64,000 nt of DNA from an uncultured Clostridia bacterium (GCA_947626135.1 CANQQZ010000006.1:1-64000); one strand, 5' to 3'; positions 1 to 7,710 are shown, numbered from the stretch's first letter. A program made the numbers and translations. Notes: generated by a model from the sequence alone, not told the origin.

Positions 1-23
1 TCGGCTGATTCTCGGGTATGATC

Positions 24-43
24 GCATTTCGTAAACGAAATGC
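24..43. repeat. Perfect inverted repeat, 9-bp arms, 2-nt centre
   Basis: GCATTTCGT and ACGAAATGC are exact reverse complements separated by AA. The symmetry and short centre resemble a dimeric repressor operator more than a terminator, because no T-run follows. It lies about 210 bp before the GH53 promoter, so its target may be a gene outside the window. Confidence 0.45.
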
Positions 44-229
44 TAGACCTGCACTATTTATCTTTCAATGTACAATCGCTGTCGTTAAACGCATCCGGGG
101 TTTCCGGCGACAGCTTTAATATATTACCACACTCTTTCCCTATTGTCAAGTATTTTTTTCGAAAATTTTTAAAAAAAATTATTTTACGCACTTTGCCTAA
201 AATATATACCCGAAAATCCCAAAAAAGTC

Positions 230-258
230 TTTATTATGCCCAAATAATATGCTATAAT
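230..258 (+). promoter_or_regulatory. Putative promoter of the GH53 gene
   Basis: A consensus -10 (TATAAT, 253-258) with a TGC just before it (extended -10) lies 30 bp upstream of the GH53 start. The -35 (TTTATT at 230-235, 17-bp spacer) is weak. Confidence 0.5.
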
Positions 259-288
259 TTATATAACAAATCAAGGAGGATACCCGTT

Positions 289-1824
289 ATGAACAAAGCA
301 GTATCAATTATCACCGCCCTCGCGATATCGGCAGGATGCGTATGCGGAGCATCGGCATACGCGGATGAATCGGCGGGGGAATTTTTACAGGGCGGCGACA
401 TTTCCGCTTTATATTATGTAATTTCCAACGGAGGGATTTACAGAAATCCGGATGGAAGCACCCTATATAATAAGGATGACAGCATAGAAACAAAGGTGCG
501 GCGCACAGTTGATTACCTCGCGTCACGCGGAATGAATTTCGCGCGCATACGATTAACAAACAATCCCGGGGAGCCGGGCGAGCTTATGAGTGACGGAGTA
601 TCCCGTTATCATCTTCCCGCGGGCTTTGAGGACGAGGACGATTGCTTAAAGCTCGCAAAATACGCACATGACGCGGGTATGCAAATACAATTCACGTTTA
701 ATCTTTCCGACTACTGGTCAAATAACCATCAGCAGTACATACCAATCGACTGGCAGGAAAAAACAGAAGGGAAATCATATGATGAAAGCGTGGAGATCCT
801 CACGCAATGCGTCTCGGATTACGTCGCCGGCATTATGACAAAGCTTGCGGACGAAGGCGTGTATCCGGAATATATATCTCTCGGCAACGAAATTTCCGGC
901 GGCATACTCTACCCCTACGGCTACTCCTACGACACCTCCGCCGCCGACGCGACAGACAGCCGCCCGGAGGGCAAAAAGAACTGGGACGCGATCGCCGCCT
1001 TCATCAACGCAGGCTATGACGCGGCGAAGGCAGTATCGCCCGATACAAAGGTGATCATTCATTTGGAGGACATGACCGGCAGCTACGCGTCAAATCCCGA
1101 CGACAGAAAGGGCGGCGCGTTCTGGTGGTTCAGCGATTTCAAGAGCGCCGGAGGGAAATGGGACGTTACCGGCATTTCCTACTATCCCGCGTGGAGCGCA
1201 GCAACTATAGACGATTGTGTATCGTTTGCCGACGCTCTGCAAACCGAATACGGCAAACCGATCGTCGTAATGGAAAGCGGCTACGAATGGGCGCCCGCGC
1301 GCAAGGATGGCTATAACGGTCAGCTTCACGAGGACGAGCCCGTTTACAAGGGTGTGTACGATTCATCTCCCGAAGGGCAAAAGGGATTCATATCCGAGCT
1401 CCTGACAAAATTCAAAGCGTCGGGTTCAATTATCGGCAGCCTTTACTGGGACCCGATGTACATACACGTTGAGGACGAAAGCGGCAAAAACATGACCGGC
1501 TGGGCGCACTACTACGATGGAAACGGCAGCGATACGGCAGACGTTAACGTTGTCGAAAACACAACCCTGTTCGACTTTGACGGCAGGGCGCTGCCGGCGT
1601 TCGAGGCATATGAGGAAAACGCCGCAGAAAACGCCGGTCTATACATATATGCCGGCTATGACGCAAACGGCGTCCTTACCGCCGTACAGTGCCATGCCGC
1701 GCCTGATGAATTTGATCCCGCGTCAATGAGCGGACTCCGCATAAAGGTGATCCGTTGGACCGGAGCCGAGCTGCTGCCGCCCGAAAATTCCGGCGCAACT
1801 GCGTCCGGGGATACGGCTATGTGA
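289..1824 (+). CDS. Secreted GH53 endo-beta-1,4-galactanase (arabinogalactanase)
   Basis: Cleaves beta-1,4-galactan side chains of pectin outside the cell. The start at 289 is chosen because AAGGAGG lies just before it and a Sec signal peptide follows (residues 1-26, ending ASAYA). GH53 landmarks are visible: GGDIS near 35-39, the strand ARIRLTNNPG (85-94), a GNE motif whose Glu201 is the likely acid/base, and VVMESGYEW whose Glu329 is the likely nucleophile. At 511 residues it is somewhat longer than many bacterial GH53 enzymes because of a C-terminal extension of about 60 residues without clear homology. It has its own promoter and no gene in tandem. With the GH43 enzyme at 15.8 kb it would strip rhamnogalacturonan-I side chains. 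Family assignment is firm; exact specificity is inferred. Confidence 0.9.
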   Translation: MNKAVSIITALAISAGCVCGASAYADESAGEFLQGGDISALYYVISNGGIYRNPDGSTLYNKDDSIETKVRRTVDYLASRGMNFARIRLTNNPGEPGELMSDGVSRYHLPAGFEDEDDCLKLAKYAHDAGMQIQFTFNLSDYWSNNHQQYIPIDWQEKTEGKSYDESVEILTQCVSDYVAGIMTKLADEGVYPEYISLGNEISGGILYPYGYSYDTSAADATDSRPEGKKNWDAIAAFINAGYDAAKAVSPDTKVIIHLEDMTGSYASNPDDRKGGAFWWFSDFKSAGGKWDVTGISYYPAWSAATIDDCVSFADALQTEYGKPIVVMESGYEWAPARKDGYNGQLHEDEPVYKGVYDSSPEGQKGFISELLTKFKASGSIIGSLYWDPMYIHVEDESGKNMTGWAHYYDGNGSDTADVNVVENTTLFDFDGRALPAFEAYEENAAENAGLYIYAGYDANGVLTAVQCHAAPDEFDPASMSGLRIKVIRWTGAELLPPENSGATASGDTAM

Positions 1825-1879
1825 GATAATTATTACACAAATAATACATAAATAAGGCATATTGTCACACAAATGAAAT

Positions 1880-1908
1880 TTGTATTTTCAGGAAAAATAT
1901 GTTATAAT
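1880..1908 (+). promoter_or_regulatory. Sigma-A promoter for the DUF5684-like gene
   Basis: TTGTAT (1880-1885), 17-bp spacer and TATAAT (1903-1908), 67 bp upstream of the start codon. Confidence 0.7.
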
Positions 1909-1975
1909 GCTTTTGTGGTGTGGATTTTTCACACTGCAAAAATTAAATACTTATTATTTTAAGGAGGTTTCAAAC

Positions 1976-2464
1976 ATGGAAACAATAGCACCTATATCTG
2001 AAGAGGCTGCAACCAACATAATGGTCGGCGGAATACTGGGGGCTACTTTGGGAGCAGTTGCTGCAATAACGCTGGTTCTCTGGGTTCTTCAGATTATAGC
2101 ATACTGGAAGATATTTAAAAAAGCCGGTGAGCCGGGCTGGAAGAGCATCATTCCGGTATATAGTCAGTACACGCTTTATAAAGCGACCTGGAATGTACCT
2201 ATGTTCTGGGTATGGTTTGTTCTTACAATCGTTACGACGGTATTTGCCGAGCTTGTACAAACGCCCGACCCCAACATAGTATTAACCATTATAGCGTTCG
2301 TGCTGACAATCGCGTTTATGGTATTTACGATTATGTCCTATCATAAGATTTCCAAATCCTTCGGACATGGCGTAGGCTTCACGCTCGGACTGATTTTCCT
2401 GTGGCCGATATTTATTCTTATCCTCGGCTTCGGCAGCTCGCAGTATAGGGGCGCGGATTTATAA
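1976..2464 (+). CDS. Small multipass membrane protein, DUF5684-like
   Basis: A 162-residue integral membrane protein of unknown function. The start at 1976 follows AAGGAGG at the proper distance. It has about four hydrophobic segments: residues 14-40, then after a short loop about 75-95, 105-125 and 135-155. The signature loop WKIFKKAGEPGWKSIIPVY lies between segments 1 and 2 and is typical of the DUF5684 family. The family is sometimes annotated near signal peptidases, but no peptidase motif is visible. Single-gene transcription unit with its own promoter and a strong terminator. Confidence 0.75.
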   Translation: METIAPISEEAATNIMVGGILGATLGAVAAITLVLWVLQIIAYWKIFKKAGEPGWKSIIPVYSQYTLYKATWNVPMFWVWFVLTIVTTVFAELVQTPDPNIVLTIIAFVLTIAFMVFTIMSYHKISKSFGHGVGFTLGLIFLWPIFILILGFGSSQYRGADL

Positions 2465-2482
2465 TTCCGAAATTACTCAAAT

Positions 2483-2509
2483 AAAAAAACCGGTTTGACC
2501 GGTTTTTTT
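2483..2509. terminator. Bidirectional intrinsic terminator
   Basis: AACCGG / CCGGTT stem extended by A/T tracts on both sides. It serves the membrane-protein gene on the plus strand and the SPFH gene on the minus strand. Confidence 0.85.
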
Positions 2510-2513
2510 ATTA

Positions 2514-3410
2514 TTACTGCTTCGCGTTATCGTCCTTCCAGAGCTCCTTGGCGGCTGTTACAAGCCCCGCCATGCCCTGTATTTCCGACGGGATTATAAT
2601 CTTGGTGGATTTTCCGTTCGCCGCCGCTTCAAAGCTTTCAAGCGCCTTTATCCTCAGATATTCCTCTGTCGGCTTAGCCTCGTTAATGCGCTTTATACCC
2701 TCGGCAATCGCGGTCTTGACCTGGATAATCGCCTCCGCCTCGCCTTCCGCCTCGCGGATCGCCGCCTGCTTTTTCGCCTCGGCGCGCAGGATAGCCGATT
2801 CCTTTTCTCCCTCAGCTAAAAGTATTGCCGACTTCTTCTCGCCCTCGGCTCTTAAAATACTCTCGCGGCGTTCTCTTTCCGCCTTCATCTGGCGCTCCAT
2901 CGCGTCCTGAATTTCCTTGGGTGGCATTATGTTCTTCAGCTCCACGCGGTTGATTTTAATTCCCCACGGGTCAGTCGCCTCGTCAAGGATAGCGCGCATT
3001 TTTGTATTTACGGTATCGCGCGAGGTAAGCGTCTCGTCAAGCTCCAGATCGCCTATGATATTACGCAGGGTCGTGGCTGTAAGATTTTCAATCGCCATCA
3101 TAGGTCTTTCCACTCCATACGTGTACAGCTTTGGGTCGGTAATCTGATAATACACTACCGTGTCTATCTGCATCGTTACGTTATCCTCGGTAATAACCGG
3201 CTGCGGCGGGAAATCCACGACATGCTCCTTTAAGCTCACCTTGCTCGCTATTCTGTCCACAAACGGCACCTTAAAATGCAGTCCCACTCCCCACGTCTGA
3301 TGATAGCCTCCGAAGCGCTCGATGATGTACGCATGCGCCTGCGGCACGATTTTGATATTCGCGATCAATACGACAAGTATCAGCGCAATAATGATTACAA
3401 TATACCACAT
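2514..3410 (-). CDS. qmcA: SPFH/stomatin-family (QmcA-like) membrane scaffold protein
   Basis: Prohibitin/stomatin-type protein that oligomerises at the membrane and organises microdomains. Residues 1-20 form one N-terminal membrane anchor. The SPFH/Band-7 domain follows (RFGGYHQTWGVGLHFKVPF, VTMQIDTVVYYQITDP, residues about 30-190), then a charged, Ala/Glu/Lys-rich helical region with repeated AEGEKESAIL-type units (about 185-250) that would form the coiled coil. Length (298) is normal for QmcA/slipin proteins. It is the last gene of a three-gene unit after the ECF sigma factor and the NfeD protein, with two bases between it and the NfeD gene. SPFH plus NfeD is a known pair; co-encoding with a sigma factor is the unusual point. 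Confidence 0.9.
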   Translation of the reverse strand: MWYIVIIIALILVVLIANIKIVPQAHAYIIERFGGYHQTWGVGLHFKVPFVDRIASKVSLKEHVVDFPPQPVITEDNVTMQIDTVVYYQITDPKLYTYGVERPMMAIENLTATTLRNIIGDLELDETLTSRDTVNTKMRAILDEATDPWGIKINRVELKNIMPPKEIQDAMERQMKAERERRESILRAEGEKKSAILLAEGEKESAILRAEAKKQAAIREAEGEAEAIIQVKTAIAEGIKRINEAKPTEEYLRIKALESFEAAANGKSTKIIIPSEIQGMAGLVTAAKELWKDDNAKQ

Positions 3411-3412
3411 GT

Positions 3413-4063
3413 TTAATTCTCCTTTCGCTTTACTATAAGCTTTACTCCTTCAATTTTTTCAACAACCGCCGTTTCCCCTTCTTTTATTTCCGTGCCGTCC
3501 GCGCTTCTTACCGTCCATTCCATGCCGCAGAGCTTACCCGCTCCCGTGCCGAGCACGTTATTGACGGTACCGGTTATCAGCACCTCCATACCAACAAGGC
3601 TGTCAACGTTTGTTTTTTCCGTTTTATGTTTAAGATACCTTTTTGATACCGGCCGCAGAAACATCAGCGACACTATCGACAGTATCAGAAACACCGTAAT
3701 CTGCGTCGGTACGCCCGCGCCGCATATTGAGCATACGAGCGCGCCGAGCGACCCGACCGCGAACCATATCGTAACAAGCTGATACGTCGCCGCCTCAACT
3801 ATTACAAATAATATAAGCGCGGCTATCCATATCACGCTTATATAGCTCACCGCTCCCTTCATGGCGTCCTGTCCGGCGGGCGACGCGGCAAACGCCGTCG
3901 TAACGCCTATAACCGCGGCGCATACGGCAAGAGCGGCGCAATACCGGCTCCTTTTCGTTTTATGCCTGTTTTCCCTGTTCTCCATAGCGCCGGTAATTTT
4001 CGCCTTCAGGCTCTCGTCCGCGGTGATCCTTGAAAACGCTTCATTAATCTCACCTTTTCGCAT
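3413..4063 (-). CDS. NfeD-like membrane protein with anti-sigma-like N-terminus (fusion)
   Basis: 216 residues. The start at 4063 is the ATG eight bases after GGGAGG, not the upstream GTG that abuts it. Residues 1-65 do not belong to NfeD. They carry INEAFSRI, a basic stretch, one membrane helix and TTAFAASPAGQ, and match closely the N-terminus of the DUF4179 anti-sigma protein at 41750-43237 (REAFSRI...TTAFAASPAGQ). From about residue 68 a second set of hydrophobic helices and the NfeD C-terminal OB-fold follow (SLVGMEVLITGTVNN...GKLCGMEWTVRS). The gene overlaps the upstream ECF sigma gene by 14 bp and is followed by the SPFH gene. Inference: the cytoplasmic N-terminus holds the sigma factor and the NfeD/SPFH part supplies a membrane-stress signal. 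Confidence 0.8.
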   Translation of the reverse strand: MRKGEINEAFSRITADESLKAKITGAMENRENRHKTKRSRYCAALAVCAAVIGVTTAFAASPAGQDAMKGAVSYISVIWIAALILFVIVEAATYQLVTIWFAVGSLGALVCSICGAGVPTQITVFLILSIVSLMFLRPVSKRYLKHKTEKTNVDSLVGMEVLITGTVNNVLGTGAGKLCGMEWTVRSADGTEIKEGETAVVEKIEGVKLIVKRKEN

Positions 4064-4544
4064 AATAAACACCTCCCTGCGTTAATATGTACCGGAGCTT
4101 TTCACGTCCGCGCGACATACGCGACAAAACCGTTGATTCCTTAATGCCGAGTATCCTCGCTATCTCGCCCGCCTTATACCCTTGATAATAATACATATAT
4201 ATTATTACACGGTATTTCGGCGGCAAAGAAAGCACCTCGTCCATAATCGTGACCTCGTCCTGCGTGGTCATATACGAAAGCACCTCGTCGTTTTGCACAA
4301 CGTACCGCGTCCATGCGGATTTACGCATATTTTTGCATATGTTCACCGCCGTTTTAATAAGCCACGCCTTCTTATGCGCCTCATTTTTAAATTCCGGAGT
4401 ATATTCCATAAGCCGTATGAAGGCATCCGTTACAGCCTCCTCCGCGTCCTCGCGGCGTTTTAAATATACCAGACATATACGATACAAATCATCCGCGTAT
4501 TCTTCGTAAGCCTTTGAAAAATATTCCGCTTCCTCCTGCGTCAA
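4050..4544 (-). CDS. ECF-type RNA polymerase sigma factor (module A)
   Basis: 164 residues; starts at a TTG about ten bases after AGGAG. Sigma-70 region 2 is residues about 10-75 (LYRICLVYLKRREDAEEAV, AWLIKTAVNICKN) and region 4 is about 105-155 (LPPKYRVIIYMYYYQGYK, then the HTH GEIARILGIKESTVLSRM). It has exactly the length of the sigma factor at 43224-43718 and aligns without gaps, well over half identical by eye. It overlaps the anti-sigma/NfeD fusion, the usual sign of a sigma/anti-sigma pair. A 36-bp upstream element shared with the paralogue suggests autoregulation or cross-talk. Confidence 0.92.
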   Translation of the reverse strand: MTQEEAEYFSKAYEEYADDLYRICLVYLKRREDAEEAVTDAFIRLMEYTPEFKNEAHKKAWLIKTAVNICKNMRKSAWTRYVVQNDEVLSYMTTQDEVTIMDEVLSLPPKYRVIIYMYYYQGYKAGEIARILGIKESTVLSRMSRGREKLRYILTQGGVYYAKR

Positions 4545-4577
4545 GCCGCATCAGCTCCTCTCGTTTGTATCAAACTG

Positions 4578-4613
4578 CATATACAATACAATTCAAAGCC
4601 GTAAATTATTGCA
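4578..4613 (-). promoter_or_regulatory. Conserved upstream element of sigma module A
   Basis: 36 bp, identical at 30 positions to the block at 43756-43791 upstream of the paralogous sigma gene and at nearly the same distance from the start codon (33 versus 37 nt). Read on the minus strand it begins TGCAATAAT and ends GTATTGTATATG, compatible with a -35/-10 pair. Probable shared promoter; which sigma factor reads it is not known. Confidence 0.65.
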
Positions 4614-4729
4614 AAAAAGTCAAATTTTTTTATATTTCGCCATAATGGACAAAGCCTACCCTATTATTGTACCACATCATATAAAAAATAGCAATCGGGC
4701 GAAAAAAATTTTTTCATTTTGCTTACCGT

Positions 4730-4760
4730 GTCAATTTGCCCAAGCAGTGCGTCATATTAT
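4730..4760 (+). promoter_or_regulatory. Sigma-E-like sporulation promoter for the spoVM unit
   Basis: GTCAATTT (4730-4737), 15-bp spacer and CATATTAT (4753-4760). This resembles the mother-cell sigma-E consensus (GTCATATT / CATACAAT) with a few mismatches. spoVM is sigma-E-controlled in Bacillus subtilis. Motif match only. Confidence 0.4.
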
Positions 4761-4791
4761 GTTATATACCTAATTTACGGGGTGAGAAAAT

Positions 4792-4956
4792 ATGCTTAAC
4801 TTTTGTATGAAGGGCTGCGAAAAGGCTGCGGGGCTCGCGATTCTGGCGTTCAGCGCCGGGATAATCGCGGGTATGTTCCTGCCTCCCGCGGCTATTGTGA
4901 TAGCGGAGCTGTGTATGCTGCTCATTTTCGGGTATTTCTGCCTGTTCAAATGGTAA
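4792..4956 (+). CDS. 54-residue hydrophobic protein encoded with spoVM
   Basis: Starts after GGGGTGAG at 4792. After a short Cys/Lys/Glu head (residues 1-12) it has two closely spaced hydrophobic helices (about 13-31 and 33-51) split by a PP turn, ending Phe-Lys-Trp. I recognise no family. The same promoter should transcribe it and spoVM, whose start is 18 bases after its stop, so a role at the forespore membrane during sporulation is a reasonable guess, not a demonstrated one. Confidence 0.7.
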   Translation: MLNFCMKGCEKAAGLAILAFSAGIIAGMFLPPAAIVIAELCMLLIFGYFCLFKW

Positions 4957-4974
4957 TCGGAAGGGAGTGATAAT

Positions 4975-5043
4975 ATGAAAATTGTTACGCTTAAAATGCC
5001 AAAATATCTGCGGGGACTTGTAAAGGCTATTTTCAAAATGTAG
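4975..5043 (+). CDS. spoVM: Stage V sporulation protein M (SpoVM), 22 residues
   Basis: A 22-codon gene with a GGGAGTG ribosome binding site eight bases upstream. The product begins MKIVTLKMPKYLRGLVKA, which lines up with B. subtilis SpoVM (MKFYTIKLPKFLGGIVRA) including the Pro at position 9 that bends the amphipathic helix; it is about four residues shorter at the C-terminus. SpoVM senses the convex forespore surface and anchors the coat protein SpoIVA. A bidirectional terminator follows directly. Such genes are routinely missed because of their size. Confidence 0.85.
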   Translation: MKIVTLKMPKYLRGLVKAIFKM

Positions 5044-5056
5044 ACATACATATGCA

Positions 5057-5088
5057 AAAAAGACTGCCGCGTTGAACGGCAGTCTTTT
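5057..5088. terminator. Bidirectional terminator between spoVM and secF
   Basis: AAAAGACTGCCG / CGGCAGTCTTTT, a 12-bp perfect stem with a 7-nt loop and T-runs on both strands. Confidence 0.9.
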
Positions 5089-5101
5089 AAGTTCGGTAAA
5101 A

Positions 5102-6109
5102 TTATTTTTTCTTCGAGTTCTTTCTCGCCTGAGCCGCCGCCGCGCGCTGCTGCGCTTCGGACTCTCTCCATACAGCCCAGAAGGACGACGCGATAAATAT
5201 CGACGTATACGCGCCGATTACGATACCCACTATAAGCGGAAGCGCGAAGTTCCGGATGGTGGAAACGCCCAAAATATAGATAAGCACGATCGTTATAAGC
5301 GTCGTGATTGTCGAATTTATAGTACGTCCCATAGTCTCCCAGATGCTTCTGTCCACAAGCTGCGGGATATTCTCGTTCTTCCTTCTGCTCTTCATATTCT
5401 CTCTTATTCTGTCGAATATGACGATGGTGTTGTTTATCGAATAACCTATTACGGTCAGCATCGCCGCGATAAACGTCGTGTTGATCGCGATATTTGTAAC
5501 GGCATAAACCGCAAGCATTACAAGAACATTGATCGCAAGCGCGAGCACAGCCATAACAGCCGAGCGCCACTCGAAGCGTATCGCGATATAAATCAGGATA
5601 CATGCAATCGCAAGCAGCGTATAAAGGAGCGCCTTTCTCTGAACCTCCTCGCCGAAGCTCGCCGACGCGGTTGTATTGTCGATAAGCGCGCTGTCCTCAA
5701 GCTGATACTGCGATTTAAGCGCGGTGAATACCGGACTTTCGTTGGGCTCCGCCGCCGTATCGGCTGATTCTCCCTCCGTATTCTCCGTCTCATTGACGGC
5801 TGTATCTTCGGCGTTCTGGTCCTTTACCGCAAGCTCTCCCTCGATCGGGGGCGCCTTGATAACTATACTGTCGGCTGTCTCGCCGTTCTGTACGGTAACG
5901 TCCACGCCCAGCGTATCCTCAAGATACTTCTCGACCTCCGCGTTATCGGTGCCGTCGGGCATCTGAACCTGAAGGCGCGAACCGCCCATGAACTCAACGT
6001 CGAAGTTGAAGCCGCCGTGCACAAAGTACATGATAATTCCCGCGAGCACTATTACCGCCGGGAAAAGTATAAATTTCCATCTGTTTGAAGTGATTTCAAA
6101 TTTTTTCAT
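5102..6109 (-). CDS. secF: Protein-export membrane protein SecF
   Basis: Partner of SecD in the SecDF complex that uses proton motive force to help pull exported proteins through SecYEG. 335 residues. TM1 is near residues 13-30. A large extracytoplasmic loop follows (FDVEFMGGSRLQVQ at about 35), then five C-terminal TMs with the diagnostic VIGYSINNTIVIFDRIREN (about 217-235) and STITTLITI. An acidic low-complexity insertion of about 45 residues (rich in Glu, Asp, Thr, Ala, about 95-140) sits in the outer loop and is not a usual SecF feature. The start codon overlaps the secD stop by one base (TAATG), implying translational coupling. No yajC is adjacent. Confidence 0.95.
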   Translation of the reverse strand: MKKFEITSNRWKFILFPAVIVLAGIIMYFVHGGFNFDVEFMGGSRLQVQMPDGTDNAEVEKYLEDTLGVDVTVQNGETADSIVIKAPPIEGELAVKDQNAEDTAVNETENTEGESADTAAEPNESPVFTALKSQYQLEDSALIDNTTASASFGEEVQRKALLYTLLAIACILIYIAIRFEWRSAVMAVLALAINVLVMLAVYAVTNIAINTTFIAAMLTVIGYSINNTIVIFDRIRENMKSRRKNENIPQLVDRSIWETMGRTINSTITTLITIVLIYILGVSTIRNFALPLIVGIVIGAYTSIFIASSFWAVWRESEAQQRAAAAQARKNSKKK

Positions 6110-7410
6110 TACTGAGCACCTCCTTCAGCCTTTTTCTGAGAGCAGATGAGCGCTCTGTTCTTTATACCGATACCCACGAGCTGCTTAAGCAGGAACCGCG
6201 TTATCACAATCGCCGTAAACATCGACAGTATAACGCCTATTCCGAGCGTCGTCGCAAAGCCTATAACCGTGCTTATGCCCGAAATATAAAGCACCACGCA
6301 TGTGATGATCGTCGTGACGTTCGCGTCCAGGATAGCGCTGAACGCCTTGTTAAAGCCCGCGTCTACCGATGCCTTTATCGTCTTTCCTATATGCATTTCT
6401 TCCTTTACGCGCTCGAATATGATACAGTTCGCATCGACCGCCATACCAATCGAGAGCACGATACCCGCGATACCGGAAAGGCTTAAGTTAATGCGGAACA
6501 GACCCATAGCAAGTCCTATAAGACCCACATATATAAGAAGCGCGATATCGGCGATAAGACCGGGGACCCTGTACATAACAGCCATGAAAATCATAACGAG
6601 CAGAATGCCTATCGCCGCAGCCAGAATGCTGTTCTGCAAAGCGTCGTCTCCGAGCTCCGCTCCGACCGTCTGCGTCGAAATAACCTCGAGCTCGAACGGG
6701 AGCTGACCGGATTTGATCTGATTCGCAAGCATCTGCGCGTCCTCGACCGTGAAGCTTCCCGAAATCACACACGAATCGGAATCGATCTTCTCCGATACCC
6801 GCGGGCTTGAAACCGTGTTATCATCAAGCATAATAGCAATATAATTTTTACCGTCTCCCGCTGCCGCCGCCTTTTCTGTCGCATCCGCAAACTTAGCGCG
6901 CGCGTCGTCATTAAACTGCACCTGAACATACGGCTCAGAATTGCTGGTCTGCGAAATCTGACCGTACATATAGCTCGCGTCCTTAATGTCGGAACCCTCA
7001 AGTATCACGTTGCCGTCTGCATCGACAAATGTCAGCTTCGCAACGCTTCCGAGAAGGTTTTTAGCCTCGTCCGTATCCGTAACCTCGGGTATTTCTACCG
7101 TTATTTTACCGTCCTCGCCCTTTGAAATGCGCGCCTCGGTGTATCCCGCGGCATTCAGACGCGTTTCAAAAATCGTTTCGACAGTATTCATCTGATCCTC
7201 CGTCGGTGATACGTCCTTAGCCTGGAACGTAAGCACGGAACCGCCCGCGAGGTCGATACCCTTTTTTATGCCTCCGTATACGTCCTCTTCCTCGTTGAAC
7301 ATACCGCCGTAATGAATACCCGCGATATTGAAGCCGAAGAAAGCAACGACATTCAGCAGTATAGCCGCCAGAATGACAAAGCAAAGGGTAATAATGCTTT
7401 TTTTCTTCAT
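6109..7410 (-). CDS. secD: Protein-export membrane protein SecD
   Basis: 433 residues. The start at 7410 is chosen because AAGGAAGG lies eight bases before it and the N-terminus is then a clean signal-anchor (MKKKSIITLCFVILAAILL). KKGIDLAGGSVLTFQ (about residue 50) opens the P1 head, with SecD repeats through residue 250. The C-terminal six-helix bundle carries LSGIAGIVLSIGMAVDANCI and the FERVKEE motif. First gene of the secDF unit, read from a TTGACT/TAAAAT promoter. Confidence 0.95.
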   Translation of the reverse strand: MKKKSIITLCFVILAAILLNVVAFFGFNIAGIHYGGMFNEEEDVYGGIKKGIDLAGGSVLTFQAKDVSPTEDQMNTVETIFETRLNAAGYTEARISKGEDGKITVEIPEVTDTDEAKNLLGSVAKLTFVDADGNVILEGSDIKDASYMYGQISQTSNSEPYVQVQFNDDARAKFADATEKAAAAGDGKNYIAIMLDDNTVSSPRVSEKIDSDSCVISGSFTVEDAQMLANQIKSGQLPFELEVISTQTVGAELGDDALQNSILAAAIGILLVMIFMAVMYRVPGLIADIALLIYVGLIGLAMGLFRINLSLSGIAGIVLSIGMAVDANCIIFERVKEEMHIGKTIKASVDAGFNKAFSAILDANVTTIITCVVLYISGISTVIGFATTLGIGVILSMFTAIVITRFLLKQLVGIGIKNRALICSQKKAEGGAQ

Positions 7411-7486
7411 TGCTATATTCCTTCCTTTCTCGCTGCTGTGAGTTTTTACGGCCCGCAACAGCCCGTTTTATATAATAGCTTACACC

Positions 7487-7515
7487 ATTTTACACCAACT
7501 GCAAAATATAGTCAA
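7487..7515 (-). promoter_or_regulatory. Sigma-A promoter of secDF
   Basis: On the minus strand: TTGACT (7515-7510), 17-bp spacer, TAAAAT (7492-7487), about 77 bp before the secD start. Confidence 0.75.
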
Positions 7516-7585
7516 GACCTTTTTTTATTTTAAAACATAAAATGTTTTTATTTGTGATTTTTGACCGAAAGGAAAAATTTTTTTC

Positions 7586-7613
7586 TTGACATATGCGCGA
7601 AATGATATAAAAT
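7586..7613 (+). promoter_or_regulatory. Sigma-A promoter of the LtaS-like gene
   Basis: TTGACA (7586-7591), 16-bp spacer, TAAAAT (7608-7613). Leaves a leader of about 130 nt before the start codon at 7753. Confidence 0.75.
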
Positions 7614-7630
7614 ATATTGTGGATTATAAC

Positions 7631-7710
7631 GTCGCCGGCCGTTTGCCGGCGGCTTTATGCGGATAAAAAAACAGCGTGTTTTTTTATATGCGGCTGTCCG
7701 GCACCGCCGG
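7631..7710 (+). promoter_or_regulatory. Structured 5' leader with three hairpins
   Basis: Hairpin 1: 7631-7639 with 7645-7653 (core CGCCGGC/GCCGGCG). Hairpin 2: TAAAAAAACA, GCG, TGTTTTTTTA (7664-7686). Hairpin 3: CCGGC, ACC, GCCGG (7698-7710). The arms of hairpins 1 and 3 are mutually complementary, so alternative folds are possible. No known riboswitch class is recognised. Confidence 0.45.

Larger units (their letters stand above)
1..288. other. AT-rich upstream region of the GH53 gene
   Basis: No gene can be supported here. The stretch holds a perfect 9-bp-arm inverted repeat at 24-43 (GCATTTCGT, AA, ACGAAATGC) and a weaker hairpin at about 78-114 (CTGTCG...CGACAG). It ends in AT-rich DNA leading to a TATAAT at 253-258. 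The inverted repeats could be an operator or a terminator of a gene lying to the left. A minus-strand reading frame may leave the window here but is too short to judge. Confidence 0.5.

Noticed and set aside
5072-5767. Long open frame antisense to secF
   Set aside because: It is low-complexity Arg/Tyr-rich sequence, has no ribosome binding site and lies opposite a conserved gene; the frame is open because of codon bias.
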